This document shows positions 26,301-35,710 of a stretch of 64,000 nt of DNA, one piece after another; position 1 is the stretch's first letter; each line of letters starts with the position of its first letter. The notes below the pieces were generated by a model. The model saw nothing but the letters and a program-made list of their open reading frames with translations. It had not been told where the DNA came from and did no database searches. Position numbers and translations under genes: made by a program. Source of the stretch: Aquimarina sp. BL5 (GTDB lineage: Bacteria; Bacteroidota; Bacteroidia; Flavobacteriales; Flavobacteriaceae). Location of the stretch: the NCBI RefSeq assembly GCF_003443675.1, contig NZ_CP031963.1:2627501-2691500 (forward strand), read 5' to 3'.

Positions 26301-29300
26301 ATTCCTATCCTCCGTTACATCTAAAGGCAACTCTATCTGATAAAAGTTATTCGTGAAATCGTTACCCATTCTTATAAAGGCAACCAATTCTCCATCTGTT
26401 AATGTTGTCTGTTCCGGTAGATTCTCTGCATGTATAAACATTTCAAGATTTTCATATTGACGCATATCAACATTAAAACTCTTATAGACACCTCGTGAAT
26501 CATCATTTTCAAGATTATTCACCGTTAATGCCAGCGATCTTTCATCTTCTCTGATTGTTGTATTATTATTAATCAGCTCTTCTCTTTGTACTCCCGGAGG
26601 AGTTACATAATTCGGCGTTTCTTCACTACTAACAGATGTAACAATTACTTCATCACCATTAATGTTCAATCCGCTGGTTGGATCATTTGTTGTATTACCT
26701 GCTTGCACATACCTTCTATAATCCCCTCTTACCAAATCCAACGTAGCAAACCTCAAAGTTACCGGTCGATCAAAGTTAGTCACTACCATTCTCATAAAAC
26801 GGATAGATCTGAAATCATTTTCTCCTATATTTTGCAAACCTGTTGGTTCATAGATAGGAACCTTAAATCGAAGCCATCTGTATCCATGAGTTTGCCCATT
26901 AAGTACAGTTCTAACACCCTCCTGTACATCGGTAATATAACCCGTTCCTCCATCATCACCTATACGCATTCCCTGAAAAATAGGTATTTCATATTCATAA
27001 TAACTATCAATTGTATTCATAGTATTATCACGATTCACATCCTCTGCCGTAGGGAAAGTGGTATTACCACGATCATCATTGGCTACACTGGTCGGAGAAT
27101 TTCCTTCTATACCGTTATAATCCTTGTAACGTTCTACAATATTCCCTTCAGCTTGAAGATAATAGGTGTAATTATCGTTAGCAGGATCCTCAAGGTCACT
27201 GAATCTATCTAAAATAGGATTGAGTTTTTCCTGACTATCACCCAGACCATCATATCCTACATCCTGATTTAGTCTTGCCTGCCCTTCTGTATCAAAGGCA
27301 TAAATTAAGGACTGATTCACAGGAACTCTTGCGTCACCATACTCAGTTTCGAATACATCCTGATCAGAACCGTCAGCAGGAAGTCCATTTTCATATTGCT
27401 TTCTACCATCTTTTAATACATCCTCACTAATATTTCCTAAGTGAAAAGTTATAGTTCCATTTGTTGCTTCAGTCAGTGAACTTTCTCCCCCTCCTGGATC
27501 GAAAAACGGATCCATCAACCAAAACTCAATAAACTCTACATTAGATTGTTCGAAATTAGTAGAGGTTAATTGTCTCATTATTCCTCCAAAATTACTTTCG
27601 GGATCTGGCAATGTATTCAATTCACTACCTGTAGCGGTATTATTATAGTTATAAGGACCACGCTCAGAAGGCCTGTAATGAAGATCTAATGGAAATAGTG
27701 ACAATGTCTGACCAGGTGGTCTATCCGTTACAGGAAATATTTCATCAATAAAAACTCTTCTTGAAGCATTAAATTCTACATCCTCATCAGTAACTCCACT
27801 AGGCCTAGAATTGCTATAAAATATTGGATCAACAGTATACCAAGAAAGATCTGCTCTTTTGAAACCGGATTCAATACCAACACGAACCTCATCATTACTA
27901 CGAGGATCAAAACCGATAGGCACACTGGAGAGCTCCCAAGATAAGGCTGAACTTACATCAATTTGTGTTTGTGCGCCTTCAAAATCATCAATATAGGTCG
28001 TTACTTCTCCCCCAAAATCAGCCCCTTTTGGTGCTCCAGCAATTAAATATGCACCTTCTGCTCTAATAGAAACATTAGAAGGGACATCTGTATCAATATT
28101 AGGTAATTTATTTACCATTCTAGTAAGGAATGGTACTTCGGTAGCATAATTAACATTAAAACCTAAAAGTGTATTATTGATAGGCTCAAAATTATAGCTG
28201 GATTTTTGGGTAATTGGTCTTTCATTAAGATTCAAGTACGTACCTCCTATAATAAAATCATCACTAAATTTATGCTCAACATTTATTCCAGTAAAACGCT
28301 TAGTCTGTTGACCAAATACTGCATTATTCTCCGTCGAAACCTGAATAGGAGTGTTTGAAGATAGCAATGCTTCATCTAAAATATTAACTCGTCCCAATTG
28401 ATAATTTACTGTATAATCTACTCCTTCTTGTAAAGTTCTACCCCCAGCAGTAACTGTAACTGATCCTTGTGGAACATTAAAAGCACCTAGTGGAATCCCA
28501 TCCTGTCCAGAAGATTTATACCGTCCTCTTAACTGAAAATATTTATTATCAGCTCCTTGCTGTTCTGCTATTACCTTTGTTTCTGTATACAGTTCTCTAA
28601 AAACATATCTACTTTGGTTTATATTATAAATATCAGGATTATTATAGTCATTGGGGTTTGGCGCACCATCATTATCCAGTTTATTAAAAAGATGCTGTCC
28701 AAAAGGTTCTACTGTAGTAAAAATAATCCTTCCGTTTTCTGGATCGATTGTCAATCCGGGAACATAATCAAAGAAACCGTCTCCAGCTCCATCAGCTCCT
28801 TGTACTGGATCATTATTCGGGTTTAATCGATCCATATTAAAAACTGTTAACAATCTTGTCTGTTCTACATCATCCGGCAATGCAGGATCAGTAGCACTAG
28901 CGCCAGGTGCTTGAGTAATATAATTAACAGGAGAAGGATTAGCATATACTATATTCAATCTAAAATCCTGAGAATCCAATCTAAAAGCTCCTGTATTATA
29001 GATGTTTTTCATCATCAAATCCCATATTGGTAGATCAACTCTAAATATTGGACTTTTAAGCATTTTAACTACTAAACTATTACTAGATCCTGATTGAACA
29101 CCTCCATCTGAATTATCTCCTATCGTAGCATCTACACCATCATTTGCAAATTCTCCAACTTGATACACATCACCACCTTCGGTATACTGAAAAGCTACTG
29201 CTAAGACCTCATCGTTATTAAGCTTTTGGTTTAAGGATATATACCCTAATTGTGTATTTAATGTATATTCATTTTGATTTAATTGTCTGGCATTTTCTAA

Positions 29301-30581
29301 AACTGCATAATCCTCTCCTTCTCTAAAACCAGAAATAGCACCTGTAAAACTTTGCTGAACAGTTGATATCTGACGCACTGCATTAGAAATTGAACCGGTA
29401 CCTCCGATAGCAGAAGGATCTAAATCATTATTCCCATTATCAGGAAAAGAACCTGCCGGTCGATTAAATAACGAAGTTGGTATTGTAAAATTCCCTCCAA
29501 TTGGAGATTCACCAAGATCCTGCAGCGCTACAATATTTCTAGCGTCCGTTAACGTCTGTGCGCTGGTCGCTCTATTCGTAACCCAAACCTCAATACGTGT
29601 GATCTGTATGTTGTTGTTTATAAAAGGGTAATTTGCAAGAGCATTATCATACGTATCTCTAAAAAAATGAGATAAGAAATAGTGCCTATTATCATCGTAC
29701 TGCCAAGCATCAATTTCAAAGTCTTCAACTGTTCCTCCTCCTTCTACATTTACGGATCTAGTTTCTGATCGTTGTTCAGAATACACTGCAGTAACACTAG
29801 TTCGACCAAACTGTAATCCTAATTTTGCGCCAAAAAGACTTTGCGACCCCTGAATTAAAGAATTATTTATAGGCATGGTTACATTACCAATTTCTATACT
29901 TCTTATAATATCATCTTCAGTTGGTGTGTACTCTAATTTTATCTGATTCTGGAAATCAAATGTAGACTCTGTATCATAATTGGCCGTTATCTGAAGTCTT
30001 TTACCAACTTTACCCAATAAACTCAAACTTATTCTTTGATCAAAATCAAATGTAAAATTACTTCGGTTTCTAGGAGAAAAAGCGGGGTTATCTTGCTTCG
30101 TATATAAAATCCCTAAATCCATTTCTACAGATCCTTGCGGGATTATTTCGATTTCGTTTCCGCCAAAAATAGTTTCGAAAAAGCTCGAATTCACATAGAA
30201 AATAGGAAGAAGATTTTTACGCCTTTCTTCACTTCCTTCTGTTTTACCACTAAAAGCGCTTATTTTTTCCTTAAAATAATCTCTTCTCTGCTCCTCTTCT
30301 ACTAAGCTCTCAAACTCTTCAGGAGTTAGAAAAAGGGGATATTTAACATTAAAAGACCCCAACATTTCACGATAAATATAACGATTAGTAATTGGGTCAT
30401 ATTCGTATTTAGCAACTATGCTATTAGGATCTGGAAGGGAAATCTCACCCAGAGAATATGTTGTACTCGTAGAATCTCGTACAGTTTCATTTTCCTGACC
30501 AAAAAGCACTCCCCCATAGAGTACGATTAAACAAACTAGTCTTTTTAAAAATTTAAAATATAAGGAATGTAATGAACTCAA
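23331..30581 (-). CDS. sprA: SprA, type IX secretion outer-membrane translocon / gliding protein
   Basis: Giant outer-membrane barrel of the Bacteroidetes type IX secretion system, through which cargo with C-terminal sorting domains leaves the cell; also needed for gliding. At 2416 residues it matches the known SprA/Sov size. A signal peptide (about 12-29, ending FGQ) is followed by the SprA N-terminal region, repeated beta-rich blocks (ADYAVLENARQLNQNEYTLN type) and a final barrel strand TIRGGFTLRYNFGN. A lysine-rich insert (about 1917-1963) with KKKTAK and KKRTKKKSSK stands out. The frame opens at TTG 5 bp after ruvA, suggesting coupling; no in-frame ATG precedes the signal peptide. Confidence 0.96.
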   Translation of the reverse strand: MSSLHSLYFKFLKRLVCLIVLYGGVLFGQENETVRDSTSTTYSLGEISLPDPNSIVAKYEYDPITNRYIYREMLGSFNVKYPLFLTPEEFESLVEEEQRRDYFKEKISAFSGKTEGSEERRKNLLPIFYVNSSFFETIFGGNEIEIIPQGSVEMDLGILYTKQDNPAFSPRNRSNFTFDFDQRISLSLLGKVGKRLQITANYDTESTFDFQNQIKLEYTPTEDDIIRSIEIGNVTMPINNSLIQGSQSLFGAKLGLQFGRTSVTAVYSEQRSETRSVNVEGGGTVEDFEIDAWQYDDNRHYFLSHFFRDTYDNALANYPFINNNIQITRIEVWVTNRATSAQTLTDARNIVALQDLGESPIGGNFTIPTSLFNRPAGSFPDNGNNDLDPSAIGGTGSISNAVRQISTVQQSFTGAISGFREGEDYAVLENARQLNQNEYTLNTQLGYISLNQKLNNDEVLAVAFQYTEGGDVYQVGEFANDGVDATIGDNSDGGVQSGSSNSLVVKMLKSPIFRVDLPIWDLMMKNIYNTGAFRLDSQDFRLNIVYANPSPVNYITQAPGASATDPALPDDVEQTRLLTVFNMDRLNPNNDPVQGADGAGDGFFDYVPGLTIDPENGRIIFTTVEPFGQHLFNKLDNDGAPNPNDYNNPDIYNINQSRYVFRELYTETKVIAEQQGADNKYFQLRGRYKSSGQDGIPLGAFNVPQGSVTVTAGGRTLQEGVDYTVNYQLGRVNILDEALLSSNTPIQVSTENNAVFGQQTKRFTGINVEHKFSDDFIIGGTYLNLNERPITQKSSYNFEPINNTLLGFNVNYATEVPFLTRMVNKLPNIDTDVPSNVSIRAEGAYLIAGAPKGADFGGEVTTYIDDFEGAQTQIDVSSALSWELSSVPIGFDPRSNDEVRVGIESGFKRADLSWYTVDPIFYSNSRPSGVTDEDVEFNASRRVFIDEIFPVTDRPPGQTLSLFPLDLHYRPSERGPYNYNNTATGSELNTLPDPESNFGGIMRQLTSTNFEQSNVEFIEFWLMDPFFDPGGGESSLTEATNGTITFHLGNISEDVLKDGRKQYENGLPADGSDQDVFETEYGDARVPVNQSLIYAFDTEGQARLNQDVGYDGLGDSQEKLNPILDRFSDLEDPANDNYTYYLQAEGNIVERYKDYNGIEGNSPTSVANDDRGNTTFPTAEDVNRDNTMNTIDSYYEYEIPIFQGMRIGDDGGTGYITDVQEGVRTVLNGQTHGYRWLRFKVPIYEPTGLQNIGENDFRSIRFMRMVVTNFDRPVTLRFATLDLVRGDYRRYVQAGNTTNDPTSGLNINGDEVIVTSVSSEETPNYVTPPGVQREELINNNTTIREDERSLALTVNNLENDDSRGVYKSFNVDMRQYENLEMFIHAENLPEQTTLTDGELVAFIRMGNDFTNNFYQIELPLDVTEDRNSRVPDEVWPIPNRLNLKLSLLQKIKSFSNRASTTFDNTKLNYFDSNGDLIGPDSENPDPNTTLGNLRLGIKGNPNIGDVQIMMVGIKNTSGENQSGTVWFNEMRLSDLKNQGGWAAVGSLDANVADFATVSASGRISTIGFGGIEQGPNERSIEDVKQYDLTTNVNLGQLLPKKWGLQVPFNYTRGEELITPQYDPEFLDIELQDRLDAAGSSDEKDRILKQSTDYTKRQSFNVIGLRKDRTGDSKPMPYDVENFAFSGTYNQTDHRDFEIEKSLDQSVRLGGTYDFSFQPKEVEPFKKIKLLGKSKYFDLIKDFNFNLLPTSVSVNSNITRQFNEQVFRDITLGPEDIGLPPLTQRNFLFDWQYGINYNLTKSLNFSFNSANNRIVKNFIDDDGSINNSIGVWSGLFDVGDPNFHSQQLQVNYEIPFNKIPLFKFMRATYSYSADFQWTKGSEALKNLEGIPDLGNTIQNANVHTVNGSLDMSTLYKYVGLTKKKPGRNKAKKKKTAKAGEEKDGSKPALAGAKKKRTKKKSSKLTVGDKVLNTAIGLVTAVKKVNINYQQDNGIFLPGYLREPGFVGTLKPTVGFTFGSQSEIRDLAARNGWLTLYQEFNQQYREVEGRQLNIQASVDLLRDLKIDISANRNYSETYTENYRVDVNNDLEYQSLTPNLFGNYTISTLLIGTAFKKSDEFNSETFDKFRENRLVIARRLAQERGVTEDSDGDGFPNGYGRTNQAVLLPAFLAAYTGANAESVQKGAFRDVPLPNWDIKYTGLMNLKWFKKRFKRFSMAHGYRANYTINQFRANLEFNANNPDELDQGDNFKNPELYANINLTEQFSPLIRFDMEMKNSIKILAEWKKDRALSLSFDNNLLTEIQGNEYIIGLGYRVQDLTFVTRIGGKKTTLKSDLNFRADLSLRQNETIIRYLDIDNTQVTAGQDIYGIKFTTDYALSKNLTALLFYDHTFSEYSISTAFPQTTIRGGFTLRYNFGN

Positions 30582-30586
30582 TGTTT

Positions 30587-31168
30587 TTATAAATTTTTTA
30601 GTGCTTGTTTAATAATATTTTCAACTGTTTCGACAGGGCTAACCTTTAGAATTTTGTCAACAACTTTTTCTACTTGCTTTCTATTAAATCCAAGGGTTTC
30701 TAAAGCAGATAACGCTTCATCTTTGTTAGTATTGTTTTGGGATACAGAAAGTTCATCAATATTATAAACTTTAAGAATTTTATCTTTTAAATCAATTATC
30801 AAACGCTGTGCAGTTTTTGCCCCAATACCTTTGATCGATTGTATCGTTGCTACATCATTTGATGCAATTGCATCTTTAATCTGATCAGGATGCAAAGAAG
30901 ATAACATTGTTCTGGCTGTACTTGCACCAATTCCCGAAACCGAAATCAAAAGTCTAAAGATCTCTCTTTCTGATTTCTCTGCAAAACCAAATAACGTATG
31001 CGAATCTTCTTTTACTTGCAGATGTGTATATAGCTTTATTACTTCCTGGTCTGATAATAAAGAAAAAGTATGTAATGAAATATGCAGTATATATCCCACT
31101 CCATTACAATCTATTATTACATCAGTTGGATTTTTTTCTACAAGTCGCCCCTTGATTTGTGTAATCAT
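30587..31168 (-). CDS. ruvA: Holliday junction branch migration protein RuvA
   Basis: Tetrameric DNA-binding subunit that holds Holliday junctions while RuvB drives branch migration. The 193 residues show domain I (MITQIKGRLVEKNPTDVIID), two helix-hairpin-helix motifs (ISVSGIGASTARTML and QSIKGIGAKTAQRLIIDL) and a C-terminal RuvB-binding domain (ALSALETLGFNRKQVEKVV). It heads a short unit with sprA (5 bp gap). A -7 box lies at 31192-31199. RuvB is encoded about 9 kb away in this window, not adjacent. Confidence 0.97.
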   Translation of the reverse strand: MITQIKGRLVEKNPTDVIIDCNGVGYILHISLHTFSLLSDQEVIKLYTHLQVKEDSHTLFGFAEKSEREIFRLLISVSGIGASTARTMLSSLHPDQIKDAIASNDVATIQSIKGIGAKTAQRLIIDLKDKILKVYNIDELSVSQNNTNKDEALSALETLGFNRKQVEKVVDKILKVSPVETVENIIKQALKNL

Positions 31169-31191
31169 TAGTTAAATGAATGTTAAGCATC

Positions 31192-31199
31192 CAAAAGTA
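31192..31199 (-). promoter_or_regulatory. -7 promoter box for ruvA-sprA
   Basis: Minus strand TACTTTTG fits TAnnTTTG, 23 bases before the ruvA ATG. A TTG at 31214-31216 is only 14 bases away, shorter than usual. Confidence 0.45.
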
Positions 31200-31229
31200 A
31201 TAAAATTATACTACAATATGGTTTAAAAA

Positions 31230-31266
31230 AATAAGCTTCAAAAACTTATCATTTTTGAAGCTTATT
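31230..31266 (-). terminator. terminator after maeB
   Basis: AATAAGCTTCAAAAA (31230-31244) pairs perfectly with TTTTTGAAGCTTATT (31252-31266), a 15-bp stem, 29 bp after the maeB stop, with T-rich sequence beyond it on the minus strand. Confidence 0.85.
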
Positions 31267-31295
31267 AAACTATTAAAATTTGGTCTGTAATTTAA

Positions 31296-33611
31296 TCACT
31301 GTACCTCTCCAGAAACTAAAGAAAACATCTCTTTTTCTCTTTTTTCTTTCTCCTGAGCATCTATTACTGCTACGGCAGCAACATTAACCATTTCTTCAAC
31401 ACTTGCTCCTAATTGGAGAATATGAACTGGTTTTTTCATCCCCATCATTATCGGACCTATAGATTCTGAATTATTCAATTCTTTTAGCATTTTATATGTA
31501 CTATTGGCGGAATCCAAATTAGGAAAAACTAATGTGTTCACCTTACGTCCATTAAGTTTTGAAAACGGGAATTTATCTTTCCGCATATCTCTATTCAAAG
31601 CAAAATCCATCTGCAGTTCTCCATCCACGATAAGATCTGGATAGTAACGATGTAAATACGAAACTGCATCTTTTACCTTAGAAGCATTTGGATGCTTTGA
31701 TGATCCAAAATTAGCATAAGATATCATTGCTATTACAGGATCAACCCCAAACATTTCCACAGTTCTTGCTGTCATTTGGGCAATCTTGGCTAACTCTTTA
31801 GAGGTAGGATCAATATTAATAGAAGTATCACTAATAAATAAAGGACCTTTATTGGTCATCATTACATTCATTGTGGCGATTCTTGTCGCTCCTTTTGCCA
31901 ATCCTATAAGCTCTAGCATAGGTTTGAGCACTGTAGGATAGCTTCGAGAATATCCTGACAATAGTGCATCTGCATCCCCTTCATTGACCATCATAGCGGC
32001 AAAATAATTACGCTCTCGCATCAATCGTTGTGCTCCATAAAGTGTTATTCCTTTTCGACTATTATCTTGCCAATACTTCTGAGCATATCTGTTTTTCCTA
32101 TCAATTTCCTCATCCGCTTTAGGATCAATAATAGTAATTCCAGTAGGATCAAAATCAATCTCCTTCATTAACTCCGCGATAATATCTTTTCGCCCTAATA
32201 ATATAGGAAAAGCAATTCCTTCTTCTTTTACAGTTTGCGCTGCCTTTAAAACATCCAGATGATCTCCTTCTGCAAACACAACTCTTTTAGGGCTTAGTTT
32301 AGCTCGATCAATTAACAATCTTACTAATTTATTATCATTCCCCATCCGCTCCAGAAGTTCACTCTCATATTTATCCCAATCTTCTATTGGTTCTGTAGCA
32401 ACTCCACTTTCTATAGCCGCTTTAGCAACAGCTGGAGGCACTTTGGCAATTAATCTTGGATCAAAAGGTTTTGGTATAATATAATCTTTCCCAAAATTAA
32501 GTCGAGTCTCACCATAAGCTATATTTACTTGCTCTGGAACTGGCTCTTTAGCCAAATCTGCTAAAGCTTTAACCGCTGCCATTTTCATCTCTTCATTAAT
32601 ACCGGTAGCTCTTACATCCAATGCGCCTCTAAAAATAAATGGAAACCCAAGCACATTATTAACCTGATTAGGATGGTCACTTCGACCTGTTGCCATAATA
32701 ATATCCTTGCGCGTTTGTACCGCTAGATCGTATCTAATTTCGGGATCTGGATTTGCCATAGCGAATACAATAGGATTATCTGCCATTGTCAATAGCATTT
32801 CCGGCTCTACTAGATTAGCCATAGATAATCCAATAAAAACATCTGCATCTTTCATTGCATCTTCTAGAGTATCAAGATCCCTATCACTTGCAAATTCTGC
32901 TTTTTCTGGCGTAAGGTTATCTCTGTCTTTACGGATAACACCTTTACTATCAGTCATTACTATGTTTTCTGCTTTTGCTCCAAAGGCTTTATACAGTCGT
33001 GTGCAAGAAACAGCTGCTGCTCCAGCTCCACTCACTACTATTTTTACTTTGTTAATATCTTTTTCTGCAATTTCTAAAGCATTCAAAAGTGCTGCTGCAG
33101 AGATAATGGCTGTTCCGTGCTGATCATCATGCATAACAGGAATATCTAGCTCTTCCTTAAGGCGCCTTTCTATTTCAAATGCTTCAGGAGCTTTTATATC
33201 TTCTAGATTAATTCCTCCAAAAGTTGGAGCAATATTCTTTACTGTTTCTATAAATGCATCCACATCTTTTGTATCCACCTCAATATCAAATACATCAATG
33301 TCCGCAAAAATTTTAAACAATAATCCTTTCCCTTCCATCACAGGCTTTGATGCTTCGGGCCCAATATCCCCTAAACCCAAAACTGCCGTACCATTAGATA
33401 TTACAGCTACTAAGTTTCCTTTTGCGGTATACTTATAAACATTTGCTGTATCTTTTTCTATTTCTAAACAGGGTTCAGCTACCCCAGGAGAATATGCCAA
33501 TGATAAATCTCTTTGCGTTGCATATTTTTTTGTGGGTACTACTTTGATTTTACCAGGAGTAGGTTTTGCGTGATAAATTAGTGCTTCTCTTCGTTTACTT
33601 TCGATACTCAT
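31296..33611 (-). CDS. maeB: NADP-dependent malic enzyme with phosphotransacetylase-like domain
   Basis: Converts malate to pyruvate and CO2, supplying NADPH. The 771 residues have an N-terminal malic enzyme half (about 1-425; DLSLAYSPGVAEPCLEIEKD, HDDQHGTAIISAAALLNALE, nucleotide-binding GAGAAAVSC) and a C-terminal half resembling phosphate acetyltransferase (about 430-760; VFAEGDHLDVLKAA, MLELIGLAKGA). In MaeB enzymes the second half is regulatory (acetyl-CoA) rather than a working Pta. A full -33/-7 promoter lies just upstream and a terminator downstream, so it is monocistronic. Confidence 0.95.
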   Translation of the reverse strand: MSIESKRREALIYHAKPTPGKIKVVPTKKYATQRDLSLAYSPGVAEPCLEIEKDTANVYKYTAKGNLVAVISNGTAVLGLGDIGPEASKPVMEGKGLLFKIFADIDVFDIEVDTKDVDAFIETVKNIAPTFGGINLEDIKAPEAFEIERRLKEELDIPVMHDDQHGTAIISAAALLNALEIAEKDINKVKIVVSGAGAAAVSCTRLYKAFGAKAENIVMTDSKGVIRKDRDNLTPEKAEFASDRDLDTLEDAMKDADVFIGLSMANLVEPEMLLTMADNPIVFAMANPDPEIRYDLAVQTRKDIIMATGRSDHPNQVNNVLGFPFIFRGALDVRATGINEEMKMAAVKALADLAKEPVPEQVNIAYGETRLNFGKDYIIPKPFDPRLIAKVPPAVAKAAIESGVATEPIEDWDKYESELLERMGNDNKLVRLLIDRAKLSPKRVVFAEGDHLDVLKAAQTVKEEGIAFPILLGRKDIIAELMKEIDFDPTGITIIDPKADEEIDRKNRYAQKYWQDNSRKGITLYGAQRLMRERNYFAAMMVNEGDADALLSGYSRSYPTVLKPMLELIGLAKGATRIATMNVMMTNKGPLFISDTSINIDPTSKELAKIAQMTARTVEMFGVDPVIAMISYANFGSSKHPNASKVKDAVSYLHRYYPDLIVDGELQMDFALNRDMRKDKFPFSKLNGRKVNTLVFPNLDSANSTYKMLKELNNSESIGPIMMGMKKPVHILQLGASVEEMVNVAAVAVIDAQEKEKREKEMFSLVSGEVQ

Positions 33612-33639
33612 ACTAAATCAATAAAAATTGTGTGCTATA

Positions 33640-33667
33640 CAAAGGTACAAGTCTATGCGAGATGCAA
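33640..33667 (-). promoter_or_regulatory. promoter of maeB
   Basis: Minus strand -33 TTG (33665-33667, within TTTTG) and -7 TACCTTTG (33640-33647), 17 bases apart, 28 bases before the start codon. Confidence 0.65.
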
Positions 33668-33751
33668 AAGGCAAAACACAGTAATCTTCAAAAAAATTGA
33701 AACTTCAGAAAACTATATGTCTTTTTATGAATTATATTATGAATTCACTAC

Positions 33752-35695
33752 CTAATTACTCTTTTTACTGAAGATATCATCAGGATCTACAAGTTTATCT
33801 AATTGAGATTTTAATTTTTCATCTAAAAAACTTAATCCTAACTGATATGATGCATTCATCCACCCAAATCCGCTTGGTGTAATATAATCAAACTCTGTAC
33901 CTACGTTACCATATTCAGCATACACCTTATGTGTACATTTTACAACATCATATTTTTCAGGGATGGTCCCATTATAATTAACTGCATTTTTTGTGATCAT
34001 CCATAACCAACGGTATATAAGCTCTTTTGCTTCTTCTTCATATCCATAATCCATAAGACCTCTCCAAATCATCATCTGGTGTGGCGCCCAACCGTTTGGA
34101 TAATCCCATTGGCGTTGTGGAGCATTAGGATCTTCTTTATTAGCAATATCAGTAGTTGCAGCAACACCGCCTTTCTGAACTAAATTATTGAATAAATTCT
34201 TTACCAAAGAGGCAGCCTGTTCTTTAGTACTTAATCCTGCCCAAAGTGGATAGTAATTGGTAGCAGATTCTATTTTTTGTTTTTTCTTGGTCACAAAATT
34301 ATAATCATAGAAAACCTCTTTTTCGGTATCCCACATTAGATCATTCATTCGTTTTTTCCTTTCCTCTGCTTTCGCTAACCAAAATGAAGACGTATACTCT
34401 TTAGAATCTACTTTGAATTTATCTTCAAAAACCTCTTTAATCAAATAGGCAATATCCTGTTCATATTTGAATAACAGACTATTTATTCCAACAGTATTTA
34501 AATGAACACAAATATCATCCAATCTATTAGAGGTATCATGACCACTTTCTCTCATAGATCGATCATGGGTAAAATACAAATCAAGTTCTTGATCCTTTAT
34601 TTCACCCGAATTATACTTTTCTGTAAACTCTTGTAGACCAACTTTATGTTTTTCTGCATACTTATTCAATATAAAGTCAAAATGACCTTGTTCGGTTTCA
34701 GGTGGAACCCCAATCCCTTCTCCATAAAAACGACTTAGTCCAGTATTTGTTAGGCGTATTCCTTTTTCCATCCAAACTGTTTCATATTCTTTAATCACCA
34801 TTCTTAGATTAGCTGTTAACCAATCTCTTGAAACTTGAGGATTTTGTTGATATATTTCTTTCACTAAAGAACTAAAAAAAGGCGGTTGTGTTCTGGTAAG
34901 ATAATAGCTTCTATTAGCGTTCAGAATCTTTCCATAATGTTCTATTTGATATCCAAAATTATCCGCCATAGACATAGCAAGATCCGCTCGCCCATCAATC
35001 AACAATCCTACCGATTCGAAATAACTATCCCAACCATACATCTCATTAAACCTTCCTCCAGGAACTACAAATGGTTTCGCTTTATACTTTCCCTTATCAT
35101 CTTTAGAGTGAGCTAAATTTAAAATTCCTGGAATGTCATTCAATGTCTTTACATATTCTGGTGTAATTTCTTCCGGTAGTGTTATCACCTTTAGCTTAGG
35201 AACTTCTGATTTTATTGATTCAAAATACGTAATAGCTTCTTGATCTTTATAAGGAACATATAATCTAAAAATATCTGTCTCGGATTTAGTATCCTCTAAC
35301 ACTTTTGCTAATCCCGCTTTATCAACTGACCTTGTGAGATTATCCCAATATCTAGTTTTTATTAATCTTGAAATTCGGTTACTCGGAGATTCAGCGATTC
35401 TATCTAGAGAAATCGTATCCTCTTTTTCGGCAATTGCCAATTCCTGAAGTAAATTAGATAACTGATATGTTCCTTTTATTTGATTTACTTTTCCGGTAGC
35501 GTCAATAAACTCAAATTGCTTTGGACCCTTATCCTCAACCGTTATCTTTTTATCTCCATCCGTATCTTCCTGCTGGATTAACTGTTCTAAGGTTTTAGCA
35601 TGACCTAAATATGTTATCTTCTCTTCATTTTTACAATTGATGACTAAGAAAGAAAAGAAAAGAACTATGAAATATTCAAACTTAAGATTTTGCAT
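33752..35695 (-). CDS. lipoprotein alpha,alpha-trehalase with N-terminal Ca-binding-like module
   Basis: GH37-type trehalase that would split trehalose into two glucose outside the inner membrane. Signal peptide with lipobox FLVINC (Cys21). Residues 44-55 form an EF-hand-like loop DTDGDKKITVED, followed by GTYQLSNLLQELAIA and NRISRLIKTRYWDNLTR, all reminiscent of fungal neutral trehalases. The catalytic domain has signature 1 PGGRFNEMYGWDSYF (about 212-226) and signature 2 RQWDYPNGWAPHQ near 530-542. The chain has 647 residues. A sodium/solute symporter gene ends 15 bp upstream, so hydrolysis and uptake are probably coexpressed. The enzyme call is firm; calcium binding is inferred. Confidence 0.92.
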   Translation of the reverse strand: MQNLKFEYFIVLFFSFLVINCKNEEKITYLGHAKTLEQLIQQEDTDGDKKITVEDKGPKQFEFIDATGKVNQIKGTYQLSNLLQELAIAEKEDTISLDRIAESPSNRISRLIKTRYWDNLTRSVDKAGLAKVLEDTKSETDIFRLYVPYKDQEAITYFESIKSEVPKLKVITLPEEITPEYVKTLNDIPGILNLAHSKDDKGKYKAKPFVVPGGRFNEMYGWDSYFESVGLLIDGRADLAMSMADNFGYQIEHYGKILNANRSYYLTRTQPPFFSSLVKEIYQQNPQVSRDWLTANLRMVIKEYETVWMEKGIRLTNTGLSRFYGEGIGVPPETEQGHFDFILNKYAEKHKVGLQEFTEKYNSGEIKDQELDLYFTHDRSMRESGHDTSNRLDDICVHLNTVGINSLLFKYEQDIAYLIKEVFEDKFKVDSKEYTSSFWLAKAEERKKRMNDLMWDTEKEVFYDYNFVTKKKQKIESATNYYPLWAGLSTKEQAASLVKNLFNNLVQKGGVAATTDIANKEDPNAPQRQWDYPNGWAPHQMMIWRGLMDYGYEEEAKELIYRWLWMITKNAVNYNGTIPEKYDVVKCTHKVYAEYGNVGTEFDYITPSGFGWMNASYQLGLSFLDEKLKSQLDKLVDPDDIFSKKSN

Positions 35696-35710
35696 ATCTA
35701 ATTATTTATA

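Noticed and set aside
26586-27212. 208-codon open frame on the plus strand inside sprA
   Set aside because: It lies antisense to a well-supported gene, its translation (Ile/Ser/Arg/Tyr-rich) resembles nothing and it has no promoter or sensible neighbours.
32707-33123. 138-codon plus-strand frame inside maeB
   Set aside because: Antisense to the conserved malic enzyme domain, with Ser/Ala-rich composition expected from the reverse of that gene.
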